Of a DNA stretch of 15,893 bases, positions 7,301-13,456 are shown piece after piece (positions within the stretch are counted from its first letter, which is position 1; each line of letters begins with the position of its first letter). The position numbers and the translations under genes were made by a program. Origin of the DNA: Candidatus Cloacimonadota bacterium (GTDB taxonomy: Bacteria; Cloacimonadota; Cloacimonadia; Cloacimonadales; JAJBBL01). The notes beneath the pieces were generated by a model, which did no database searches, was not told where the DNA came from, and worked only from the letters and a program-made list of their open reading frames with translations. The stretch lies in assembly GCA_020532365.1 (NCBI GenBank), contig JAJBBL010000121.1, positions 1 to 15,893 of the forward strand, given 5' to 3'.

Positions 7301-8191
7301 TACGAACTGGTAGAAGATGACGCTAAGAACCAAGAAATCTACCAAGCTGTAATACTTAGAGTCAAAAACGCTATAGAAGAAAACGATAACATTCATAAAA
7401 AAGAGAAAGAAAGGCTTAAGCACGGCGATGAGCTACCCTATGGCGTAAACAAAATGGTTAAAGTGTTTATAGCTAAGAAAAGAAAGATTCAAGTGGGTGA
7501 TAAACTGGCAGGACGCCACGGTAATAAGGGTGTTATATCCAAGATTGCCCCTCTCGAAGATATGCCGTTTATGGAAGATGGAACTCCAGTAGAAGTAGTT
7601 CTTAACCCGCTTGGCGTTCCTTCTCGTATGAATATTGGGCAAATTATGGAGACGCACCTCGGAATGGCAGCCAGAGTATTAGGCTTTCAAGTTGAGACAC
7701 CTGTATTCGACGGAGCATCGCTCAAAGATATACAGAAAGAGATGAAAAAAGCAAACTTGCCAGAAGATGGTAAACAGCAGCTTTATGATGGCAAGACCGG
7801 TGATCCATTTAGAGAAAGAGTAACGGTCGGCGTAATCTATATGATGAAGCTGAATCACCTTATCGAAGATAAAATTCATGCTCGCTCAACAGGACCGTAC
7901 TCCTTAATCACCCAACAACCTTTAGGTGGTAAAGCACAGCACGGCGGTCAAAGATTAGGAGAGATGGAGGTTTGGGCGCTTGAGGCTTACGGAGCTTCTC
8001 GTATTCTCGAGGAGATGCTGACAACTAAATCTGATGATGTTGATGGCAGAACCAACGCCTTTAAGGCCATTACAAGCGGACTTAACCCATCGAGTCCAGG
8101 CGTACCCGAATCATTTAACGTTTTAGTTAGTGAATTGAAATCACTATGCTTCAACATAGAATTTCTTACTGATAAAGAACTTGAAGCGTAA
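4394..8191 (+). CDS. rpoB: DNA-directed RNA polymerase subunit beta
   Basis: This is the beta subunit of the core RNA polymerase. From the TTG start it has 1265 residues. Landmarks are the N-terminal PEVEVPNLLAIQIDSY and INGAERVIISQLHRSPG in the protrusion. The rifampicin region runs QLSQFMEQTNP to ITHKRRLSALGPGG (residues about 461-485). The active-site Lys1037 and Lys1045 in GDKLAGRHGNKG match E. coli Lys1065 and Lys1073, and PYSLITQQPLGGKAQHGGQR lies near the C-terminus. A charged, helical insert before the active-site lysines (about residues 895-1015) corresponds to the lineage-specific insert SI2. In the rifampicin region Glu465 replaces E. coli Asp516 and Ala472 replaces Glu523. The gap to rpoC is 75 bases and holds only a 10-base palindrome at 8210-8219. 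No frameshift is seen. Confidence 0.98.
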   Translation: MKNIKSYSRIRKRIEELGVPEVEVPNLLAIQIDSYENFLQKDVHPKSRKDIGLQAVFNSIFPIEDSKGYFLLEFVEYNVLKEKYTKEECIERNLSYQSPIRVTMKLTKYDDEVLRETGEKIVKEIIESELYLGDIPLITDEGTFIINGAERVIISQLHRSPGAFFTTENHPSGKELISATVIPYKGSWLEFSMDVNDTMYVHIDKRRKLPVSVLLRCIGLSTNDDIRYQFYEIDEINVDESKGRILAYDVIDKETGSAVVERFTKLTDELIVEIKETGVKKIKVVALESDVHHKILDRTIEKDQTENEEEGVKKIYNLIRPGEEPTFETALALVNRMFFDDKRYNLGEVGRYKLNERLEVDVPGDIFILTKEDIIAIINKMIAIYRGRDSTDDIDNLSNRRIRTIGELLEDEYTNGLSRIARIAMEKMSISNPEDVTISELINSMALIGVIQSFFLTGQLSQFMEQTNPLAAITHKRRLSALGPGGLTRERAGFEVRDVHQSHYGRICPIETPEGPNIGLISSPAIYSRVNKLGFLETPYIKVVDGKITDQIDYLDSAQEEKYTIAQADISHIGKDLAIEDEQVFAKKGEEYVLVAPEEVEYMDVAPQQIVSVSAALIPFLEHDDANRALMGSNMQRQAVPLLRPSAPIVGTGVEKIVAQDSGAVAVAPFDGIIERVTSSYIDIKKIDDESENLDLYSESRIYLKKFYRSNQDTCINQNPIVTKGDKVKRGQAISDGPAIEGKRLALGQNLLVAFMPWYGYNYEDAIILSEKVAREDILTSIYIEVLEVSVRQVKNGKEELAYDIPNVPIQALRNLDKSGIVRTGSVIKPGDIIVGKITPKSVDIDPSPEENLMRALFGDRAGNFTDSSLKAKPGMEGVVIDVKVFKKQEDVTDFEDEKKDILHRLKQEHTERKKKIDSFLEINLAKHLVGQVAKNISDVKDNRFFIPTGKKITKNDLQKINFKKLNLDYELVEDDAKNQEIYQAVILRVKNAIEENDNIHKKEKERLKHGDELPYGVNKMVKVFIAKKRKIQVGDKLAGRHGNKGVISKIAPLEDMPFMEDGTPVEVVLNPLGVPSRMNIGQIMETHLGMAARVLGFQVETPVFDGASLKDIQKEMKKANLPEDGKQQLYDGKTGDPFRERVTVGVIYMMKLNHLIEDKIHARSTGPYSLITQQPLGGKAQHGGQRLGEMEVWALEAYGASRILEEMLTTKSDDVDGRTNAFKAITSGLNPSSPGVPESFNVLVSELKSLCFNIEFLTDKELEA

Positions 8192-8266
8192 TTAAAGGTT
8201 AAATGTGTGCGTTCGAACGATGTTTTTTCAGAGATGTGGATATCTAATTGACGGAGGAAACCACAA

Positions 8267-11200
8267 GTGATTAGAGAAGTAAAAAGAGAGAAGAAGATAG
8301 ATCAGTATTCCAATGTAAGGATTAGGATCGCTTCCCCTGAGGCTATCAGAGAATGGTCTTATGGCGAGGTGACGAAACCTGATACGCTAAACTATAGAAC
8401 TCTTAAGCCAGAAAAAGAAGGCCTCTTTTGTGAGAGGATATTTGGTCCTGAGAAAGACTATGAATGTAGTTGCGGTAAATACAAGAAAAAGAGATTCCAA
8501 AACACAGTATGTGATAGATGCGGAGTAGAAGTTACTTCATCTCGTGTTAGAAGAACGAGAATGGGACATATAGAACTTGCAGTCCCAGTAGCTCACATCT
8601 GGTTTGTGAAAAGTATGCCGAGTAAGATCGGTACCCTTTTAGAGCTTAGTATAACTAAGTTGGAAAGAATCCTGTATTACGAATCTTACATAGTGGTCAA
8701 CCCAGGTCAGACTGATCGTGAAAAATACGAGTTGATTGACCTCGATGAATACTACGAGGAGAAAGACGTCTTGTCGCAAGATGAAGATTTCGTTGCGATG
8801 ATCGGTGCTGAGGCAATTAAAGTATTGTTAGAAGAGTTAGACTTAGAATCTGAGGTGATGAACCTTCGTACCGTTATCAGAATGGAAACCTCAGCTGTAA
8901 GAAAACAAAAAGCTATCAAAAAATTAAAGGTAGTAGACGCGTTTGCAAGGTCTGGAAACCAAGCATCTTGGATGATTTTAGAAGTGCTTCCAGTGTTACC
9001 ACCAATCTTGCGTCCTTTAGTTCCACTTGAAGGTGGACGCTTCGCTACTGCTGACTTTAACGATTTATATAGAAGAGTAATCACACGTAATAACCGACTT
9101 AAGCAGCTTATAGAAATTAAAGCCCCTGAAGTTATTCTGAGAAATGAGAAAAGAATGCTTCAAGAGGCCGTCGACGCACTTATAGATAACTCGAGAAAGA
9201 GTAGACCTGTTAAGGGTAGAGGAAATAGAGCCCTTAAATCGCTGACCGATCAGCTTACCGGTAAACAAGGACGTTTCCGTCAAAACCTCCTTGGTAAACG
9301 AGTGGACTACTCAGGACGTTCAGTTATCACTGTGGGGCCACACCTTAAACTTAACCAAGTAGGGCTTCCGAAAGAGATGGCGGTTGAGCTGTTTAAACCA
9401 TTTATAATTGAAAAGCTTGAGAGAAAAGGTGAGTTAGAAAAGACTAAGAGCGCCAGAAAACTCGTTGATAAAAAACAACCAGAAATCTGGAAAATACTCG
9501 AAGAGGTTATTAAAGACTATCCAGTACTTCTTAACCGTGCTCCGACACTACATAAATTAGGTATCCAAGCCTTTATGCCAGTTCTAACAGAAAACAAGGC
9601 GATAGAGTTACACCCGATGGTCTGTACACCATTCAACGCAGACTTCGATGGTGACCAAATGGCTGTACACGTACCCCTTTCTCACGAAGCACAGATGGAA
9701 GCACGCGTCTTAATGCTTGCTACCCGAAACTTATTATTGCCGGCTAACGGTAAATTGGCGATGGTTGCAAGCCAGGACATTGTCTTGGGCTGCTATTATT
9801 TGACCGTGGCCAAGAATCCGGAGCCTGAAGATACAACTAAACTACGTCGTTTCTTTAGTTCAAGCGAAGTGATAGTAGCTTTTGAAAATGAAGAGATGCG
9901 AGTAAATACAAAGAACTTAGAGCCTGAGAACATTAAAGAGAAACGTAAGTTAGATATCCATACTTGGATTTTAGTACGTATCGATGGGAAAATGCAGGTT
10001 ACAACTGTGGGACGCGTCCTCTTCAACGAGATTATTCCGAAAGAAGTTCCGTTCCAGAACTATACCTTTGATAAAGGAAAGCTCAATGAAGTAGCGATGA
10101 TGTGCTATGAAAAGGTTGGACAGTACCTTACCTCTATCTTTCTTGACGATCTCAAAGAGCTCGGCTTTAAATATGCTACGAAGTCAGGTGTGACTTTTAG
10201 TGCCAGTGATATTATAGTACCTAAGAAAAAAGATCGTATCATTGCCCAAACTGAAGAAAAGATTGGGGAAATATTGGAATCTTATTTCAACGGTGCGATC
10301 ACTCAGGCTGAAAAATATAGCCGTGTGGTAGACCGCTGGAAAATAGCTACTGAACAGGTTACTGACGCTCTAATGGATGAACTTAAGGTAGATCAAGAAG
10401 GGTTAAACTCAATCCATATGATGTACCTATCAGGAGCGCGTGGCGGTAAAGACCAGATTAAACAGCTCGGTGGTATGCGTGGACTGATGGATAAACCGAC
10501 CAAATCCAGCTCCGATAAAGCTGAAGTTATCGACACACCTATTAAGTCGAACTTTAAAGAGGGCTTAACCGTTCTCGAATACTTTATTTCGACTCACGGT
10601 GCTCGTAAAGGTCTTGCAGATACAGCGTTGAAAACAGCTGACGCAGGTTATTTGACCAGACGTCTTGTTGACGTTGCTCAGAACGCGATTATTCATATTG
10701 AAGATTGCGGGACGATTGAAGGTCTTGAAGTATCTTCAATCAAAGAGGGACAAGAGGTCATAGCATCTTTAGCTGAGAGAATTGAAGGGCGTACTGCACT
10801 TGAAGATATAGTTGATCCAGTTACTGGGAAAATACTTGTTAACGCAGGTGAAGAGATCGATAATGAGATGGCCAGAATGATTCAGAGACACGGTGTAACC
10901 TCTGTGAAAATCAGATCAGTCATCACTTGTGAAGCGATCAAAGGTATTTGTGCTAAATGCTACGGACGTAACTTGGCAACACAGAAACCTGTCACTATAG
11001 GCGAGCCTGTCGGAGTAATCGCTGCACAAAGTATCGGTGAGCCCGGAACACAGCTGACTCTACGTACTTTCCATATAGGCGGTGCGGCGAGTACTGACGT
11101 TGACGTTGCAGAAGTTTTAGCCAGCTCTGCAGGTACAATTAAGTTCGTTAGAATGAACACAGTTAACACTAAAGATGGGGGCTTAGTTTCAATTAGTAAA

Positions 11201-12433
11201 TTAGGTCGTATCCAGATTCTCGATGAAGATAAGAAAACAGTATTAGACGAATATAGAGTAGAATATGCAGCTACTATCTTCGTGAAGAAGGGACAAAAAG
11301 TCGAGAAAGGCGATGTTCTTTTCTCTTGGGATCAATATAACAACCCATTGCTGGCTACAGCTGAGGGTAAAATCCAATTTGAAAACTTGATTAAAGATAC
11401 CACTTATCGTGAAGAGTTTAACGAGTTGACCGGCGCAAGAGAGACAACGATAATTGAGTCTAAAGACAGAAAACTTCAACCACAGTTTAAATTGTTAAAG
11501 AAGGATGACTCTACTGAAATTATCCCTCTGCAAGCTGGTATCAACATTGAAATCAACGATGGAGATTACGTGTATGCTGGTGACGTCTTAGGTAAAACAT
11601 CACGAGTCACTACAAAGATGCGTGACATTACAGGTGGTCTCCCCAGAGTTGGAGAGCTGTTTGAAGCAAGAGTGCCTAAAGACAAAGCAGTTATTACTGA
11701 AATTACAGGACGTATTACAATTGGTGACTTAACCAGATTAGGTAGAAACATCTTTGTAGTACCAGAGACCGGTGAAGAACGAAAGTACGTTATTCCCTCT
11801 GGTAAGAGACTAATCGTTCACCAGGGAGACTACGTTGAGAGTGGTGATCCATTATCAGATGGTCCGTTAGATCCTCACGACATTCTGGCGGCTAAAGGTA
11901 TTAAAGCGGCCCAGATGCTTATATTGAACGAAATCCAGGAAATATACCGTAAACAGGGTGTTAAGATTGACGACAAGCATTTGGGTGTTATTATTAGACA
12001 GATGTTCAAGAAAATTAGAATAGTTGATCCAGGGTTTACCTACTTCTTAGAAGGTGATTTAGTAAACAAACACGAAGTTGTGGAAGAAAACGCTCGCCTT
12101 GAAGCAGAAGGTAAGCAAGTTGCTACTTATGAGCAGGTTTTACTCGGAATCACAAAAGCGTCACTTCACACCGATAGTTGGCTCTCTGCGGCATCGTTCC
12201 AAGAGACTACTAAGATAATGACTCAAGCAGCTATCGAAGGTAAAGTTGACCATCTTGAGGGCTTGAAAGAGAGTATAATCCTTGGTCATAGAATTCCTGT
12301 GGGTACAGGTTCACAATACTATAATGATATTATCGAAATGGCAGTAGCCGAAGGTAAAACAGTAGCTGAAGTTATTAAAGACACAGCTCATACAAAAAAA
12401 GAAGAAAAATACGAAGATATATTGAATTTCTAA
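8267..12433 (+). CDS. rpoC: DNA-directed RNA polymerase subunit beta-prime
   Basis: This is the catalytic subunit of RNA polymerase, 1388 residues from a GTG start with GGAGG (8253-8257) at 9 bases. Zinc site 1 is Cys67, Cys69, Cys82 and Cys85. The magnesium loop NADFDGDQM has Asp459, Asp461 and Asp463. Zinc site 2 is Cys814, Cys888, Cys895 and Cys898, the same numbers as in E. coli. The bridge-helix region is near 724-744, followed by a short Lys/Ser-rich insert (about 745-756). The trigger loop has His936. A large insert of about 180 residues (about 943-1121) sits within the trigger loop at the position of E. coli SI3. The clamp motif KRVDYSGR is at 344-351. The gene is intact and followed by rpsL after 19 bases. 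Confidence 0.98.
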   Translation: MIREVKREKKIDQYSNVRIRIASPEAIREWSYGEVTKPDTLNYRTLKPEKEGLFCERIFGPEKDYECSCGKYKKKRFQNTVCDRCGVEVTSSRVRRTRMGHIELAVPVAHIWFVKSMPSKIGTLLELSITKLERILYYESYIVVNPGQTDREKYELIDLDEYYEEKDVLSQDEDFVAMIGAEAIKVLLEELDLESEVMNLRTVIRMETSAVRKQKAIKKLKVVDAFARSGNQASWMILEVLPVLPPILRPLVPLEGGRFATADFNDLYRRVITRNNRLKQLIEIKAPEVILRNEKRMLQEAVDALIDNSRKSRPVKGRGNRALKSLTDQLTGKQGRFRQNLLGKRVDYSGRSVITVGPHLKLNQVGLPKEMAVELFKPFIIEKLERKGELEKTKSARKLVDKKQPEIWKILEEVIKDYPVLLNRAPTLHKLGIQAFMPVLTENKAIELHPMVCTPFNADFDGDQMAVHVPLSHEAQMEARVLMLATRNLLLPANGKLAMVASQDIVLGCYYLTVAKNPEPEDTTKLRRFFSSSEVIVAFENEEMRVNTKNLEPENIKEKRKLDIHTWILVRIDGKMQVTTVGRVLFNEIIPKEVPFQNYTFDKGKLNEVAMMCYEKVGQYLTSIFLDDLKELGFKYATKSGVTFSASDIIVPKKKDRIIAQTEEKIGEILESYFNGAITQAEKYSRVVDRWKIATEQVTDALMDELKVDQEGLNSIHMMYLSGARGGKDQIKQLGGMRGLMDKPTKSSSDKAEVIDTPIKSNFKEGLTVLEYFISTHGARKGLADTALKTADAGYLTRRLVDVAQNAIIHIEDCGTIEGLEVSSIKEGQEVIASLAERIEGRTALEDIVDPVTGKILVNAGEEIDNEMARMIQRHGVTSVKIRSVITCEAIKGICAKCYGRNLATQKPVTIGEPVGVIAAQSIGEPGTQLTLRTFHIGGAASTDVDVAEVLASSAGTIKFVRMNTVNTKDGGLVSISKLGRIQILDEDKKTVLDEYRVEYAATIFVKKGQKVEKGDVLFSWDQYNNPLLATAEGKIQFENLIKDTTYREEFNELTGARETTIIESKDRKLQPQFKLLKKDDSTEIIPLQAGINIEINDGDYVYAGDVLGKTSRVTTKMRDITGGLPRVGELFEARVPKDKAVITEITGRITIGDLTRLGRNIFVVPETGEERKYVIPSGKRLIVHQGDYVESGDPLSDGPLDPHDILAAKGIKAAQMLILNEIQEIYRKQGVKIDDKHLGVIIRQMFKKIRIVDPGFTYFLEGDLVNKHEVVEENARLEAEGKQVATYEQVLLGITKASLHTDSWLSAASFQETTKIMTQAAIEGKVDHLEGLKESIILGHRIPVGTGSQYYNDIIEMAVAEGKTVAEVIKDTAHTKKEEKYEDILNF

Positions 12434-12452
12434 CACAAATGGAGGATAGAAA

Positions 12453-12827
12453 GTGCCAACAATTAATCAGTTGATCCGTAAAGGAAGAAAAAAGATTGCT
12501 AAGAAGAATAAAAACCGCGCTCTTGAAGCCTGCCCACAAAAAAGAGGAGTCTGTACAAGAGTTTATACCACTACGCCTAAAAAGCCTAACTCGGCTCTGC
12601 GTAAAGTTGCTCGTGTAAGACTTTCCAACGGCTATGAAGTTTCAGCCTACATCCCAGGAGAAGGGCATAACCTACAAGAACACTCAATCGTATTGATTAG
12701 AGGCGGAAGAATAAAGGACTTGCCCGGTGTGAGATTCCACGTAGTTCGCGGTGCTCTTGATTGTAGCGGTGTTGAAAAAAGATCCAGGTCACGCTCCAAA
12801 TACGGAACTAAACGACCCAAGAAATAG
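12453..12827 (+). CDS. rpsL: 30S ribosomal protein S12
   Basis: S12 lies at the decoding centre and controls tRNA selection accuracy; it is the classic streptomycin-resistance locus. The 124-residue product has PTINQLIRKGR at its start, VYTTTPKKPNSALRKVARV, and the C-terminal SKYGTKRPKK. Lys43 and Lys44 and the region KDLPGV are of the streptomycin-sensitive type. Asp89, counting the initiator Met, corresponds to the aspartate that RimO modifies in E. coli (Asp88 there). GTG is the start, with GGAGG (12441-12445) at 7 bases. It opens the str cluster only 19 bases after rpoC, so read-through from the rpoBC genes is likely. Confidence 0.98.
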   Translation: MPTINQLIRKGRKKIAKKNKNRALEACPQKRGVCTRVYTTTPKKPNSALRKVARVRLSNGYEVSAYIPGEGHNLQEHSIVLIRGGRIKDLPGVRFHVVRGALDCSGVEKRSRSRSKYGTKRPKK

Positions 12828-12860
12828 AGACTAAAAGAATTATCAGTGAGGTTATGAATA

Positions 12861-13331
12861 ATGGCAAGAAAAAGAAAAGCGGTAGTTAGAGAGATTCTAC
12901 CGGACCCCAAATATGGTAACGTGAAAGTCAGTAAGTTTATGAACTGCGTTATGAGAAGTGGGAAAAAGAGCGTTGCTGAAGGCATCGTGTATGGAGCTTT
13001 TGATGTTATAGGTGAGAAAACCCAGAAGGATCCTCTTGAGGTATTCTTGCAAGCTATAGATAATATTAGACCGATGGTGAAAGTTGTTTCCAAGAGAGTT
13101 GGTGGACAAAACTACCAAGTACCCCTCGAGGTTTCTGAAAAGAACGGTCAGGCTATAGCTTTCCGTTGGCTTATCGGATATGCAAAAAATCGCTCTGAGA
13201 AGAGTATGGTAGAAAGGCTTGCCGCTGAAATTATGGCAGCATACAATAAAGAAGGATCAAGTATAAAGAAAAGAGAAGATACACACAAAATGGCTGAAGC
13301 TAACAAAGCTTTCGCTCATTTACGCTGGTAG
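12861..13331 (+). CDS. rpsG: 30S ribosomal protein S7
   Basis: S7 starts assembly of the 30S head and lines the E site; in E. coli it also represses the str operon. The 156-residue product has MARKRKAVVREILPDPKYGN, then KFMNCVMRSGKKSVAE, GGQNYQVPLEV, and the C-terminal KKREDTHKMAEANKAFAHLRW in overlapping parts. The end reads HLRW where HYRW is more usual. The length is normal. The ATG at 12861 is preceded by GTGAGG. An out-of-frame ATG at 12854 sits just before it. The 33-base gap from rpsL is too small for an E. coli-like S7 site, but the 125-base gap after rpsG is structured. Confidence 0.98.
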   Translation: MARKRKAVVREILPDPKYGNVKVSKFMNCVMRSGKKSVAEGIVYGAFDVIGEKTQKDPLEVFLQAIDNIRPMVKVVSKRVGGQNYQVPLEVSEKNGQAIAFRWLIGYAKNRSEKSMVERLAAEIMAAYNKEGSSIKKREDTHKMAEANKAFAHLRW

Positions 13332-13363
13332 TCTGACAAATATTCAACGTTCCTTTACTATAA

Positions 13364-13417
13364 ATATCGGGTGGCAAATTACTCATTTGCCACCACTATC
13401 TTAGATAGATCCGATAT
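13364..13417 (+). promoter_or_regulatory. Potential three-way-junction RNA in the fusA leader
   Basis: Three helices can form together. P1 is ATATCGG (13364-13370) with CCGATAT (13411-13417). P2 is GTGGCAAAT (13371-13379) with ATTTGCCAC (13385-13393), loop TACTC. P3 is CTATC (13396-13400) with GATAG (13404-13408), loop TTA. All 21 pairs are Watson-Crick, and the junction strands are 0, 2 and 2 bases. No U tract follows, so it is not an obvious terminator. The core bases do not fit a hammerhead or purine riboswitch. A cis-acting control element for fusA, perhaps bound by a ribosomal protein, is an inference. Confidence 0.5.
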
Positions 13418-13425
13418 CATAGACT

Positions 13426-13454
13426 AAAGGAGTAAACTTATAAGGTAGCCCTCC
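13426..13454 (+). promoter_or_regulatory. Distant Shine-Dalgarno and CTCC anti-site before fusA
   Basis: AAAGGAG (13426-13432) is the best ribosome site in this leader, yet it lies 24 bases before the fusA ATG and no start codon stands at a normal distance from it. CTCC (13451-13454), two bases before the ATG, is complementary to its GGAG (13429-13432). A weaker TAAGG (13441-13445) lies 11 bases before the ATG. The arrangement could allow the leader to switch fusA initiation off by base pairing. No in-frame ATG, GTG or TTG exists upstream of 13457 before a stop at 13433. Confidence 0.4.
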
Positions 13455-13456
13455 AA

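Noticed and set aside
6823..7423. Minus-strand open frames with hydrophobic stretches opposite rpoB
   Set aside because: They are the reverse of the lysine-rich (AAA/AAG) insert of beta, which reads as Phe/Leu on the other strand; no ribosome site.
8210..8228. Palindrome CGTTCGAACG followed by six T in the rpoB-rpoC gap, possible terminator or operator
   Set aside because: As RNA it gives only about 3 pairs, too weak for a terminator, and a single 10-base palindrome without a second copy is not enough to call an operator.
13364..13417. Known ribozyme or riboswitch class for the three-way junction
   Set aside because: The junction lacks the hammerhead core (CUGANGA and GAAA) and the conserved purine-riboswitch core bases.
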